DNA of 64,000 nucleotides from Flexithrix dorotheae DSM 6795 (GCF_000379765.1 NZ_KB903454.1:434001-498000); one strand, 5' to 3'. Positions 35,069-45,812 are shown, counted from the stretch's first letter. The notes: generated from the letters alone by a model not told the origin. A program made the numbers and translations.

Positions 35069-35758
35069 ATGGATAAAAAAGGCTTTAACCAACTATTTTC
35101 CATTTCACTTGCCATTTATATTTTCCTTTTGTTTCCTTTTATTTTTATGGAAAAGGGAGTAGTTTGCCTAACCCTCAATGCCACTCACAATCCTATTTTG
35201 GATTATTTTTTCAAGTATTTCACAGCAATGGGAAATGGGGCTATCTTTGGATTGGCAATCATCGGCTGTCTTTTTATTCGATTTTATTATGCTGTTTTAG
35301 TAGCCATTGTAGGAATTTTTCATGGTCTTGTGGTTTATTTATTTAAGCAGTTTCTGTTTTTTGAAGCAGAAAGACCACTGGGCTACTTTGGTGATTTATC
35401 CGGTTTAAATTTTGTAGAAGGTGTGGATCAATATTACGCCAACTCCTTTCCTTCCGGCCATACTGCCTCTGCCTTTGCTTTGGCAATTATTTTCATTCTT
35501 ATTTTAAATAAAAGGAGATTTATCCTACCTATTTTTTCTCTTGCAATCTTAGTTGGCATTTCCAGAATTTACCTGCTTCATCACTTTTTTATCGATACTT
35601 TTTGTGGGTCACTTATTGGAATTTTCTCAGCCATAATCACCTGGTTTTTGATGGAAAGGTATACCAAAATCAAACACCAGAACTGGGCTAATTCATTCTT
35701 AACTATCGGCTTCAAAAATACTTCTCCATCCCTATCCAAAACAGAGGTGCTTCAATAA
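35069..35758 (+). CDS. PAP2 family lipid phosphatase
   Basis: A 229-residue polytopic membrane protein of the type 2 phosphatidic acid phosphatase family. The three active-site motifs are in order: KQFLFFEAERP, PSGHTASAF with the catalytic His, and SRIYLLHHFFID. Six membrane helices are predicted. It would dephosphorylate lipid phosphates such as phosphatidic acid, phosphatidylglycerol phosphate or undecaprenyl pyrophosphate in the inner membrane; which one cannot be told. Stands alone. Confidence 0.92.
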   Translation: MDKKGFNQLFSISLAIYIFLLFPFIFMEKGVVCLTLNATHNPILDYFFKYFTAMGNGAIFGLAIIGCLFIRFYYAVLVAIVGIFHGLVVYLFKQFLFFEAERPLGYFGDLSGLNFVEGVDQYYANSFPSGHTASAFALAIIFILILNKRRFILPIFSLAILVGISRIYLLHHFFIDTFCGSLIGIFSAIITWFLMERYTKIKHQNWANSFLTIGFKNTSPSLSKTEVLQ

Positions 35759-36357
35759 CTTTTCTCTGGACAAATAAATTTCCCCCAGTCATCAGTTATA
35801 CACACAATATTTAATAATTGCACTTTTCTAATATTTACTTGTGTATTCCTCCAAAAAAAACTTTCACTCGAAAATCAAATAATTTTACAAAACCCCTGAA
35901 AAATTACATCTGTATTTTTATGACAAAAAATCTCTCCTGGATTTATTAAATTCAGAAAACAGATCGTAAAAATTAAAAAATATCAAGGATATTTATAATA
36001 TCATGCCTGGGCACACAATACTTGTTATTCTAAATAAAGCAAAATTTAAACAAATAAATACCAACATTAACAAAATAAAAACCAACTAAATAAAGTAATA
36101 TTTAAACAAAACAACCTCAACAATAATTTATTATTTATACGATTTATTAAAATAATCCCCTTGTTTTTTATCCTTCACCTAACGTTCTATTTTTTGTTTT
36201 TTTTCAAATACCCCCTACTTTTTCTTACCCCAACTTTTATTTCCCAAGGCCTTGAACAGTACATGTAAATAGGAATCGTAACCTTATTACCCCAAATTTA
36301 CAATTGACTTTTTTCAGTATGCAGGTCATTTTTTAATATCAAAACAACCCGACTTTT
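35759..36357. other. Long AT-rich leader region before the giant surface protein
   Basis: No gene is seen in these 599 bases. The middle part (about 36030-36130) is very rich in A and C on the plus strand (AACAAAATAAAAACCAACTA and similar), and AATAATTTATTATTT makes a short AT palindrome. No clear TAnnTTTG promoter box. The leader of the 36358 gene is likely to be long. Confidence 0.55.
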
Positions 36358-39300
36358 ATGAGATCAAACTTTTCAATCCCCTTACCAATCCAGATGGTAA
36401 TTGCGGCTATTATTCAGGTACTGATTTTTTCAAAAGCAGTACAAGCCAAACCAGATCTGGATATGTCTTCGATGGAAAACTACAGTCTGAAATCAAGCGA
36501 ACTTTATTTCGCTGATTCTCTGGAGTTATATTTCTACACTCCATACAATGGATCAGTAGAAATTATGCCAAACGAAGCACTGGAAATGAGCTTTAGTGAT
36601 TCCATTAAAACTCAAAACCTGGCCCTTTACATCTATGAATATGTAACTGACAGCCTGGTTCAGACGATTTTTCTGGATGATACCAGCCAATCACATGTGA
36701 AAGGAAATAACCTCCTTATAGAGCCTAATCCGCTGGGAATTAATACCCAATACTACATTATAATAGAAGGCGGAGCCATTACCAACCTGGATGGAAGCAA
36801 ACCTTTTAATGGAATTTTTGACAAAAACTTTTGGTCTTTTACCACCAATGATGGATCGGATAACCAACCTCCAAATTTTGTATCAGAAACACCAGAGACA
36901 GACAACAAAACACCACATAGTTTCGAGTTATTGGTAGCACTTGATGAACCCGGAACTGTTTATTATACTGTAAATGAACCAGATACGGCAGGGTTTCCAA
37001 CCTACGAACAAGTGATAAATGGACAGACCAGCAGCGGAGGAGCAGCCCTGAGAAGTGGAGCTATCAATGTAGAAAGTAGTTTTACCACATTTAAGGAAGT
37101 GATTGAAGGATTACCTGATGACAGGTACTACGATATATTTATGGTAACTGAAGATACCAACCAAAATGTACAGGATTATGCTAATTCCTACGGTGTGAAT
37201 TTACCTCCAGACATCACCAACAAAGTAGTGATTGAGTATTATAACCCTTACTCGGGAAATCAGGTAATGCCCGATACCCATTTTGAAATGTATTTTTCTG
37301 AAAAAGTTAAAATTAACGGTGGAAATATTTACATAAAGGATTATTCAAATGACAATCTGGTGTCTCAAATCTCGATTTTTGATACTACACAGACAGAAAT
37401 TGGGGATGAATATGTTTACTTTAAACCAATCAGTCCACTTGACACTACCACCTCTTATTATATCCAGATTGACTCTAATTTGGTAACTGATTTTAATACC
37501 ATGCAAAAATCATTTGCTGGAATTTACGATAAGCATTATTGGCAATTTCAGACTAATGATGGTTCAGACAATAAGGCACCTGAGTTTGAAAATGGCACCC
37601 CTGATTTTTTCGATCATAAAACTGATGGATTCACCATAAGGATAGTCCTTGATGAACCTGGAGAGGTTTTCTATACCATTGAACATTCTCACCATGATGG
37701 AAACAAGCCTTATCCCACAAAAGAACAGGTGATGAACGGATTGGATGGAAGTAATCAGCCTGCCATAAAATCAGGTCATATGATAGCCACACAGGCGTAT
37801 CAGGATTATGAAATTATGGTTACAGGACTGATGGAGGATACTGATTATCAGGTATTTTTCATCACTAAAGATTCCCTTGGAAATGCCTGGGAATATCCCG
37901 AAAGTAATGGCACACACACCAACTTTGACTATGAAAACAAAATTGGGCTCAACCACACATTCCCCTATTCCGGAGACCAGAAAGCTCCAGTTTTTGGGGA
38001 GTTTACAGGATATTTTTCAGAAGATATTGAATTAATAGGAAGTGGTTCAATTTTCATTAAAAAAGCATCTGACAATTCTACCTTTGAAGAAATTGCGCTT
38101 GACGATGTTTCCAGAGTCTCGATTGATAAAGATCGGATTGAATTCCAAACCACCAATTTCCTTCAGCCATTCACAGAATATTATATTCTGATTGACAGTG
38201 GAAGTGTTACAAACTTTAACGGGACTAAGGTTTTCAATGGCATCAAGGATCCCTTCAAATGGAGATTTAAAACCAACGATGGTTCTGATGAAACACCACC
38301 GCAGTTTGTAGGAAACACTCCGGATTATGATAAAAAACCGGAAGGCCTGGAACTTGCCATTGCCCTTAATGAACCGGGTAAAGTTTATTACTCAATTGTG
38401 GCTGGGGACACTTCTTATCATGGTGGAGGAAATTATTTTCCTTCCGTTTTACAAGTAATAGAAGGGAAAGACAAAAATGGTTCTCCAGCCCTAAAAAGTG
38501 GTGAAATTGTAGCGACAAACGCACAGGAAATTTATACCTATATCGTAACTGGTCTGGACCTGGACTTGCCATATGATATATTTATGGTAGCTGTGGATAC
38601 CGTTCCAAATATCCCGGAATATGATATCCGGCACTTTAGTACCCACTACCATGGTGAAAATAATGATGGATTTGAGGTAATCGGTGCTTATCCATTTCCG
38701 GAAGATGAAAATGTACCGGTAAATACGGCTTTTGGACTTGAGTTCGAAGAAGAAATTGTGGTGAAAAATGGAGATTTTAGAATCAAAAAATTCACAAATG
38801 ATTCTTTGGTATTTACCGTAAATACTATGGATACTGCCTCTTTTAAGGTTGAACCTAACAAATTCCATTTCACGCTACCCGCTCCATTAGCTCCAAATAC
38901 TAAATACTATGTTTTACTGGACAGTGGGGTTATAGAAAATATAGCCGGAGATAAAGGTTTTGAAGGTGCTCCGGACAAAACAGTTTGGTTTTTTACCACT
39001 GGTGAAGGAGATGGACCTCCGGTATTTACAGAAGGATTTCCCGAAGTGTTCGGTCCTACCCTACATGGTTTTGAAATGAAAGTTTCACTCAATGAAGCCG
39101 GAAAAGTTTTCTATACAATTGTAGAATCAGAAAGTGATAATTTCCCTTCTCCAATTCAGGTAAAAGAAGGTTTAAATCACCTTGGACAGGCGGCTTTACA
39201 AAGTGGAGAAATCCCTGTTGACAAGCCTTTCGATCCGGTACCAAGACTAATCGATAGCTTGCAGGCAGATAGATTTTATGATGTTTATTTTACTGCCATC

Positions 39301-42300
39301 GATTTTGCAGGTAACCTTCAACTGAATGTAAAGAAAAGAGGTATTCAGACTGGAGCAGCGATTCCTGTACCACCAGTTAATTTATTTGCCGAACCTGTTT
39401 CTTCCAAATCTATCTTATTGCAATGGGTGGATGATTCTCCAAATGAAGATTTCTTTATCATTTTCAGAAAGAAAGAAGGAGAGACTGATTATAGTCTGAT
39501 TGGAGAAGTACAGGCAAACAATACCGAATTCCTTGATATTAACCTTGAGCCTGGTAAGAAATATTTTTATAAAGTTATTGCCAACAACCAGGAAGGAGAT
39601 TCAGGGCCTTCAAATATTGCTTTTGCCAACACTTTCCCTGATACGCCAATTAATCCAATCGCCAGAAAACCATTTAATGTAAAAACTGATGGATTCGTAG
39701 CAGTTTGGGATGAAATGCCTGGAGCCACAGGATATCTTTTCTCAGTGGCCTCCGATAGCGGTTTTACTTCTTTGGTAGAGGGATATGATAATTTGGAAGT
39801 TGATTCTACAGCCATTCCTGTAGGAAATTTATCTGCTGATAAATTATATTTCTATAGAATTAAAGCAAAGAATGAGGAAGGAAATACTTCTGGGAACTCC
39901 AATGTCATTGTGGTGAAAACCTTAAAACCTGAAGAGGTTTGCAAAGTAGTTACCAATATTTCAGATAGTACCATAAGTGCTACTGAGGTAAAATTAACTT
40001 GGACAGCTGTAGAAGGCGCTCAAGAATATCTGGTCAAAACGGTTTCCACAGATGGAACAATTGAAAGGGTAGAATTTACCAAACACAATGGAATTATTTT
40101 ATTCCAATTGTTACCCAATACAAATTATGAGCTTAAAATTGCCAGCATTTGTAGCAAAGAGCCATTCCGTCAGTCAGAGCCGGTAGCTTATTCCATCACC
40201 ACCGGAGATTTGCCAACCTGTGAGCCTGTGAGCAATTTAGCGGCAAAAGCATTTGCCAATTTTGCTGAATTAAGCTGGACTGGAAAAGGCAAAGGTTATT
40301 TGATCAAAACCAGAATTAAAGGAGAAAATGACTGGGAGGAAATGGTAGCTTTTGACTCCATATTTTCAGTTTTTGGTTTAGAAAGTGAAACAGAATATGA
40401 AGCAGTTATTCACGCGATTTGCGATTTGAAATTGAATCACTATTCAGTTGGAGACACCGTTAATTTCACAACTGAATCAGGAGGGACACTTTGCGAAAAA
40501 CCAACAGATTTATTAGCCACAGTTAAAGAAAGAGAAGTCACTTTTACATGGGAAGGCGATACCGTAGAAGCTCAAAGTTTAATCAAAGGATTCTGGGTTT
40601 CTCAGGGTAAATTCACTTCACCTGTGGTATTGAAAAACCATCCAATTGGTGAATTTGAATCACGAATCAGAGCAGTTTGTGGAGACAGTGTTTTCTCAGC
40701 CTGGACACAACCTGTGAAGTTTAAAGTAGGTGGTGTGGCTCCTGATGCCCCAACCAATTTAGTAGCTGAAGCATTGGGTAAACATGTTGCAAAACTGACC
40801 TGGGATGATAATTCAGCAAATGAATTTGGATTCCAGATAGAGCGAAAAACAGAAGGTGGGGAATTTAAGAACCTGGCATTTGTACCTAAAAATGCTACCG
40901 AATTTTATAGTATTAACTTAAAACCCCAAACCACTTATTATTTCCGGGTAAAAGCCATTAACGATATGGCTTCAGAAGCCAGTAATGTTGCCGATGCCAC
41001 TACATTGAATGAATCAAAGCCTCCACAAAACACACCATTTGGTTTAAATGTGGAAGGAGTAACGCAATCGGCTGTATGGATTTCCTGGAAAGATTCTACG
41101 GATGAGGCCCTGGGTTATGAAATTCAGGTAAGCGATTCCTCAGGCCACAAAAGGTTCATTAAAGTAGGAAAACAAAATGCTTTTATTGTAAAGCAACTTA
41201 AACCCGCAACGTCTTACAACTTTGCCATCCAGGGTTTCAATATTGATGGGGTTTCCGGATTCTCTGAAAGTATTGATACCACCACTGCCAGTGTTCCTGT
41301 GCCTCCAACAGCTCCGGTTTTCTCTGCCCAGGGTGTTGATGTCGACAAAATTCTGATCAGCTGGGATGAAGTGAATTTTGCCGGAGTGAAAATTGAGCGT
41401 AGAATGGCAGAAGGTGAAGGAAAATTCAGGGAAATTGCCACCATAATCGGAGAATCAGAATTTACTGATGACAAAGGGTTAGTTGAAAACACTTTGTATG
41501 AGTATAGATTGAGAGCGGTAAGTGCCGATGGAAATTCTGGTTTTGGAATTGTAATTCAGGCCAGGACACTTACTGAACTTACAGTTTCCGCACCGGATGC
41601 CCCACTTGCTTTTGTAGCAGAAGGAGTTTCCACTTCGCAAGTAAACCTGAGTTGGGAAGACAATTCCAACAATGAAAAAGGATTTATATTAGAAAGAAAA
41701 GAAGAAGGAGAATTTATTCCTTTAGATACTCTGGAAGCTGGTTCTACCTGGTATACTGATGCTGATCTGGATGAAAATTCTATTTTCGAATATAGATTGA
41801 GTGCTTTCAACATTGCAGGAAATTCTTCCACCGTGGAGGCTGAAGCCACTACTTCAGAAGATCCTGTTCCACCATCTGCGCCAAGTGGATTAAGTACCAC
41901 TTTTGTATTGGCTAGAAAGGCAGGTATTAACTGGTCGGACAATGCCAATAATGAAACTGGATTCAAAGTGGTTCGAAATGGGGAAATTATTAAGGAAGAC
42001 CTGAAAGCAAACACAACCTGGTTTGTAGATGAAGACAGTCTTGCTCCCAAAACGACTTACAAGTATGTGGTAATCGCCTATAACCATGACGGAGAAGCGG
42101 CTTCAGATACATTGGAAGTTACTACAACTGGTGCAAGACCATCCGCTCCACTCAATTTTACTGCTGGATTGGAAGGCAATAAGATTTCCGCAAAATGGGA
42201 AGCACCAGAATTCCCCAATAGTGAAACGGTTGAATACAATGTATTTGGAAGATTTGTAGTAGGTGGCGTAGTACTTGGAGAAGGAGTAAAAGAAGGTTTA

Positions 42301-44301
42301 GCCAATACTTCTACAGAAATTGAGATTCCTCAGGAAGTAATGACTGGTATAGAAAACCTGCTGAAAATCCTGCCAAATATTAAAATCAAAATTGTAATAG
42401 GTGCGGTTGCCCTCAACGAATTTGGGAGATCAGGTAAAAGTAATACAGTTGTGTTCGATTTCAGCAATGCAGATCTAAACGCAGCTGGGGGAAGGATTGC
42501 CGAAGGAGATGCTCTGGTGGCTCCAACCAAGTTATCAGGTTACAAAGTTTCTGCAACTGCCATGACCCTTAACTGGGATGACAATGCGCAGAATGAAGAT
42601 GGATATAAAATCTTCAGGGCACCAGCTGATGATCCTTTAAATTACACAGAATTAGGATCAGTTGATAAAGATATAAGCACTTATGCTGATGAAACCATTG
42701 TAGAAAGCAAAGCTTATAACTATCTGGTAGTCGCTACAAAAGGCACCAAACAATCAGATGCTTCCAATGTGCTGACTTATTCTGAATTGGGTGTATATCG
42801 TGAGACAAGTGTTTTTGCCGGTTCTGAAGTGAGTGCTGCAGCTGCATTTGGAATGGATGACAATGGTTATGTAATAGCCGGTGCCAATGGAAATAATATT
42901 TTGGCAGATTTCTGGAAATACAATAGTGTAACTGATGAATGGGAGGAAAAAGATGCTTTCCCTGGTGTGGAAAGAGCCTACTCAGTGAGTTTCGAAATTG
43001 ATGGAAATTTCTATATAGGAACAGGAAGTGACGGAACTGATCATAGAAACGATTTCTGGAAATATGACAGCAAAACGGGAAGCTGGACTCAACTGGAAGA
43101 TTTCCCAGGAAGTGCCAGAGCCGGAGCATCAGCATTTGTAATTGATGGAACTGCTTACATAGGAACAGGAAGTGATGGAGACAAACACCTGAAAGATTTC
43201 TGGAAATATGATGCTACCAACGATTCATGGACACAACTCAATGATTTCGAAGGTGTTTCCCGAAGCGGTGCAGTTGCTTTTGTAGTAGATGGAAAAGGCT
43301 ATATCGCTACTGGTGATAATGGAGACCGGTTAACTGATGTTTGGGAATACAATGCCACCGAGGATAGCTGGACGCAAAAAGCAGATTTTGATGGATCTGC
43401 CAGAGCTGGAGCCGTGTCTTTTGTAATTGATGGTAAAGCTTATCTGGCTACCGGAGATGACGAAGAAGGAGATTTGAAAGATGTTGGGCTGGTAGTTGGA
43501 AATGAAGGATTCCTGGGCAATCCATTGAGTCAGCTCAATGAAGAAACCCGAAATAACAACCTATGGGAATATGATGCCACCAATGATGTATGGACAAAAG
43601 TTCTGGATGTGTTTGGAGATGGCAGAAGCTCGGGTATAGCCATGACTATGGACGGTAGAGCTTATGTAGGACTTGGTTCTGGTGATGATGGTTTGAATAA
43701 ATTCGATATGATTGAATTTACCCCAATAACCAGTGAAAGTGATAAACCAGAAACACCAACTGAGTTAACAGCGAAGTCAGAAACTACAGATGAAGTCAAT
43801 CTTGCCTGGACAGCCACTGATCCTGATGCACTGGAAATCAGACTGGAAAGAGCATTAACTTCTGTGGGTGAATTTGTAGTATTGGATACACTTCCTGCAG
43901 GCACAACCACTTATGTGGATAAAAACCTGATCAATGGTGAATCTGAATATTCTTACCGAGTGAGGGCCTACAGTAAAAGAGGACTTTCTCCCTATTCTAA
44001 TGTGGCCAGTATCACAGCTGTTACCGGAATTGAGGATGAATTCCTTGCCCAAAGTACAAAGGTTTATCCTAACCCAAGTGAAGGAATCTTCAATCTGGAA
44101 GTGGATATGCCGGGTAATGCCCCAATGACTGTAAAAGTGTTTAACACTGTTGGAAAAGTGGTTAATGTGGAAGTACTTCCAAAATCCGACAGAGTGTTGA
44201 GGCATCAGCTGGACTTAAGCATTCAGCCATCAGGTATTTACCTGATTCAGGTAATCACCAAAGAAGGCGCAAGACACACAAGACGTGTAATCAAAAATTA
44301 A
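36358..44301 (+). CDS. Giant multidomain surface protein with T9SS sorting domain
   Basis: A 2647-residue secreted protein. After a signal peptide (to about residue 31) come four ~235-residue units (about 60-1000), each an SbsA-type bacterial Ig-like domain (PYSGNQVMPDTHFEMYFSE) plus a module with TPxxxDxK and EPGxVYYT. Next are about a dozen fibronectin type III domains (about 1002-2140), three of which carry Cys pairs. A Kelch-like propeller follows (about 2145-2460: AYIGTGSDGDKHLKDFWKYD and similar), then one more FnIII domain and the type A T9SS sorting domain (about 2565-2647, starts VYPNPSEGIFNLEV). It is exported by T9SS and attached to the cell surface or released; adhesion or gliding is plausible but not shown. 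No catalytic domain recognised. Confidence 0.9.
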   Translation: MRSNFSIPLPIQMVIAAIIQVLIFSKAVQAKPDLDMSSMENYSLKSSELYFADSLELYFYTPYNGSVEIMPNEALEMSFSDSIKTQNLALYIYEYVTDSLVQTIFLDDTSQSHVKGNNLLIEPNPLGINTQYYIIIEGGAITNLDGSKPFNGIFDKNFWSFTTNDGSDNQPPNFVSETPETDNKTPHSFELLVALDEPGTVYYTVNEPDTAGFPTYEQVINGQTSSGGAALRSGAINVESSFTTFKEVIEGLPDDRYYDIFMVTEDTNQNVQDYANSYGVNLPPDITNKVVIEYYNPYSGNQVMPDTHFEMYFSEKVKINGGNIYIKDYSNDNLVSQISIFDTTQTEIGDEYVYFKPISPLDTTTSYYIQIDSNLVTDFNTMQKSFAGIYDKHYWQFQTNDGSDNKAPEFENGTPDFFDHKTDGFTIRIVLDEPGEVFYTIEHSHHDGNKPYPTKEQVMNGLDGSNQPAIKSGHMIATQAYQDYEIMVTGLMEDTDYQVFFITKDSLGNAWEYPESNGTHTNFDYENKIGLNHTFPYSGDQKAPVFGEFTGYFSEDIELIGSGSIFIKKASDNSTFEEIALDDVSRVSIDKDRIEFQTTNFLQPFTEYYILIDSGSVTNFNGTKVFNGIKDPFKWRFKTNDGSDETPPQFVGNTPDYDKKPEGLELAIALNEPGKVYYSIVAGDTSYHGGGNYFPSVLQVIEGKDKNGSPALKSGEIVATNAQEIYTYIVTGLDLDLPYDIFMVAVDTVPNIPEYDIRHFSTHYHGENNDGFEVIGAYPFPEDENVPVNTAFGLEFEEEIVVKNGDFRIKKFTNDSLVFTVNTMDTASFKVEPNKFHFTLPAPLAPNTKYYVLLDSGVIENIAGDKGFEGAPDKTVWFFTTGEGDGPPVFTEGFPEVFGPTLHGFEMKVSLNEAGKVFYTIVESESDNFPSPIQVKEGLNHLGQAALQSGEIPVDKPFDPVPRLIDSLQADRFYDVYFTAIDFAGNLQLNVKKRGIQTGAAIPVPPVNLFAEPVSSKSILLQWVDDSPNEDFFIIFRKKEGETDYSLIGEVQANNTEFLDINLEPGKKYFYKVIANNQEGDSGPSNIAFANTFPDTPINPIARKPFNVKTDGFVAVWDEMPGATGYLFSVASDSGFTSLVEGYDNLEVDSTAIPVGNLSADKLYFYRIKAKNEEGNTSGNSNVIVVKTLKPEEVCKVVTNISDSTISATEVKLTWTAVEGAQEYLVKTVSTDGTIERVEFTKHNGIILFQLLPNTNYELKIASICSKEPFRQSEPVAYSITTGDLPTCEPVSNLAAKAFANFAELSWTGKGKGYLIKTRIKGENDWEEMVAFDSIFSVFGLESETEYEAVIHAICDLKLNHYSVGDTVNFTTESGGTLCEKPTDLLATVKEREVTFTWEGDTVEAQSLIKGFWVSQGKFTSPVVLKNHPIGEFESRIRAVCGDSVFSAWTQPVKFKVGGVAPDAPTNLVAEALGKHVAKLTWDDNSANEFGFQIERKTEGGEFKNLAFVPKNATEFYSINLKPQTTYYFRVKAINDMASEASNVADATTLNESKPPQNTPFGLNVEGVTQSAVWISWKDSTDEALGYEIQVSDSSGHKRFIKVGKQNAFIVKQLKPATSYNFAIQGFNIDGVSGFSESIDTTTASVPVPPTAPVFSAQGVDVDKILISWDEVNFAGVKIERRMAEGEGKFREIATIIGESEFTDDKGLVENTLYEYRLRAVSADGNSGFGIVIQARTLTELTVSAPDAPLAFVAEGVSTSQVNLSWEDNSNNEKGFILERKEEGEFIPLDTLEAGSTWYTDADLDENSIFEYRLSAFNIAGNSSTVEAEATTSEDPVPPSAPSGLSTTFVLARKAGINWSDNANNETGFKVVRNGEIIKEDLKANTTWFVDEDSLAPKTTYKYVVIAYNHDGEAASDTLEVTTTGARPSAPLNFTAGLEGNKISAKWEAPEFPNSETVEYNVFGRFVVGGVVLGEGVKEGLANTSTEIEIPQEVMTGIENLLKILPNIKIKIVIGAVALNEFGRSGKSNTVVFDFSNADLNAAGGRIAEGDALVAPTKLSGYKVSATAMTLNWDDNAQNEDGYKIFRAPADDPLNYTELGSVDKDISTYADETIVESKAYNYLVVATKGTKQSDASNVLTYSELGVYRETSVFAGSEVSAAAAFGMDDNGYVIAGANGNNILADFWKYNSVTDEWEEKDAFPGVERAYSVSFEIDGNFYIGTGSDGTDHRNDFWKYDSKTGSWTQLEDFPGSARAGASAFVIDGTAYIGTGSDGDKHLKDFWKYDATNDSWTQLNDFEGVSRSGAVAFVVDGKGYIATGDNGDRLTDVWEYNATEDSWTQKADFDGSARAGAVSFVIDGKAYLATGDDEEGDLKDVGLVVGNEGFLGNPLSQLNEETRNNNLWEYDATNDVWTKVLDVFGDGRSSGIAMTMDGRAYVGLGSGDDGLNKFDMIEFTPITSESDKPETPTELTAKSETTDEVNLAWTATDPDALEIRLERALTSVGEFVVLDTLPAGTTTYVDKNLINGESEYSYRVRAYSKRGLSPYSNVASITAVTGIEDEFLAQSTKVYPNPSEGIFNLEVDMPGNAPMTVKVFNTVGKVVNVEVLPKSDRVLRHQLDLSIQPSGIYLIQVITKEGARHTRRVIKN

Positions 44302-44322
44302 GGTTTATTAGTTAATCCAATT

Positions 44323-44357
44323 AAAAAAAAGACTACCCGGCTGGGTAGTCTTTTTTT
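44323..44357 (+). terminator. Strong bidirectional terminator after the giant surface protein
   Basis: A8, GACTACCC, loop GGCT, GGGTAGTC, T7: eight GC-containing pairs extended by A-T pairs, U tail on both strands. Confidence 0.92.
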
Positions 44358-44387
44358 GTTTTCTGGTTGGGGTTTCATCTTTTTTTG

Positions 44388-44692
44388 GGCTATTCGCCAT
44401 TTGCAATGGCGAATTTATATCGCTGGATTTGTTATCCATCTGCAATGTTTTTCGGATTAAAAATCCTACTAAAGGGATTCGGAATTTCAAATTCCGAATA
44501 GCGGAGTTTGTAATCCTTCGAAAAGGCTTCGGAATTACAAATTCCGAAGAGCGAAAATTCTTGAGACCAAGTTCTAACCTAGCTTAAGTTTGCAACTTAA
44601 GCTTTATAATAAATCAAGTTTATAAACTTGAAAATATCCGCAAGTTTCAGTTACAAACTGAAACCAGTAAGTAATTAGGAATTACAAATTCC
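44388..44692. repeat. Dense array of short palindromes with a common loop form
   Basis: At least nine separate inverted repeats of 13-23 bases in about 300 bases, all centred on TTxxAA-like loops: 44392-44414 (ATTCGCCATTTGCAATGGCG...), 44424-44438, 44454-44466, 44478-44498, 44503-44516, 44527-44549, 44581-44603, 44614-44631, 44644-44664, 44678-44692. Arms differ from one another but the design is the same, e.g. GGAATTACAAATTCC and CAGTTACAAACTG. A related copy is at 51090-51146. Open frames here are translated palindromes, not genes. Probably a mobile or structural repeat family; no transposase is nearby. Confidence 0.85.
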
Positions 44693-44708
44693 AATTAGCC
44701 AATCCCCC

Positions 44709-45812
44709 TTAACAAACCCTCAAAAGCATAGACTCCATAGTAAGCCCCGGTCCGAAAGCCATTCCAAGTAAATTTTGGTTTTTATTGCTCGATTTGAGAT
44801 TTTCCAATATTTCCTTGATTACAAAAAGAATGGTAGCCGAAGACATATTACCATAACTTCTGAGCACCTGATAAGCAGCTTCGTTTTGTTCCCGCTGGAG
44901 GGCTAAAGCTTGCTCAATTTCAGCCAGTATTTTTTTACCTCCGGGATGGATGGCAAAATGATGGATATCCTCCAACTTTAAACCAAGTTGGTTTAGTAAA
45001 TTTTCTACTAAAGTATTAATCCCCTTGCCCAACAAACCGGGTACATAAGCGGAAAGCTTCATTTCAAAACCAAAGTTCCCGATTTCCCAAACCATGTCTT
45101 CCCTGCCCTGGGGATACAAATCGCAATAAAAATTGAGGGGAGATAATGATAAATCGGCTGAAGGCATTGATTCGATAATGGCCGCTGCAGCACCATCTGC
45201 AAAAATGGAAGCCGCCAACAAATCATCCGGGTCTTCACTTTTTTGCAAATGAAGTGAACAAAGCTCCACTGAAACCAACAATACTTTGGCATTTTCTTCT
45301 GCCTTGCAAATGGCATCAGCCAGTTTCAAGCCATTGAAAACACCATAACAGCCCATGAAATTTACAGCCGTTCGCTGGGTAAATGAATTGAGTTTAAGGT
45401 GCTCAATAATTTCAATATCCAGTCCTGGCGCATACATACCTGTACAACTCACCGTAATCAGGTGGGTAATTTGCTGAGTCTCAAAATTGTTTAAACCTGA
45501 GAGTGCATTTTCAATTGCCATTAAGCTTAATTGGATGGCTTCTTCCTTATAAACTTCCATCCGGGCTGCAACATCGGGAAACTGATTTTGATTTTTTCCG
45601 GACAAATAGAAATTTGTAAAATCCCCATTTTCCAACGCTCCAATCACAGAATGTCGGTATTTAATGCCGGTAGCACGATATAAAATTTGAAGGTTTTTTC
45701 TTTTCTCCTCATCAAGATCAATTAAGTCCGCCATGGTATCGGCAATAGCCTGCTGAGAGAATCTGGCTTCCGGTACGGCAACTCCAATACTTGTAATGTG
45801 GCTGGCTTTCAT
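44709..45812 (-). CDS. Type III polyketide synthase
   Basis: A 367-residue chalcone synthase-like enzyme that condenses acyl-CoA and malonyl-CoA units into polyketide or resorcinol/pyrone products. The catalytic triad is visible: Cys155 in NFMGCYGVFNG, His289 in FAIHPGGKK, Asn322 in YGNMSSATI; the product GFGPGLTMESMLL end also fits the family. The frame is open to 45878; the ATG at 45812 (MKASHITSIGV) matches the usual N-terminus. Tailoring genes such as a methyltransferase or FAD oxidoreductase are not next to it, so the product cannot be predicted. Transcribed away from hemF with a 149-base gap, facing the palindrome array. Confidence 0.93.
   Translation of the reverse strand: MKASHITSIGVAVPEARFSQQAIADTMADLIDLDEEKRKNLQILYRATGIKYRHSVIGALENGDFTNFYLSGKNQNQFPDVAARMEVYKEEAIQLSLMAIENALSGLNNFETQQITHLITVSCTGMYAPGLDIEIIEHLKLNSFTQRTAVNFMGCYGVFNGLKLADAICKAEENAKVLLVSVELCSLHLQKSEDPDDLLAASIFADGAAAAIIESMPSADLSLSPLNFYCDLYPQGREDMVWEIGNFGFEMKLSAYVPGLLGKGINTLVENLLNQLGLKLEDIHHFAIHPGGKKILAEIEQALALQREQNEAAYQVLRSYGNMSSATILFVIKEILENLKSSNKNQNLLGMAFGPGLTMESMLLRVC

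Noticed and set aside
38491-43135. Several antisense frames within the giant surface protein
   Set aside because: They are shadows of a gene with strong codon bias and repeats; none has a domain or signal of its own.
44308-44490. 60-codon frame on the minus strand
   Set aside because: It runs through the terminator and the palindrome array and its residues are translated hairpins.
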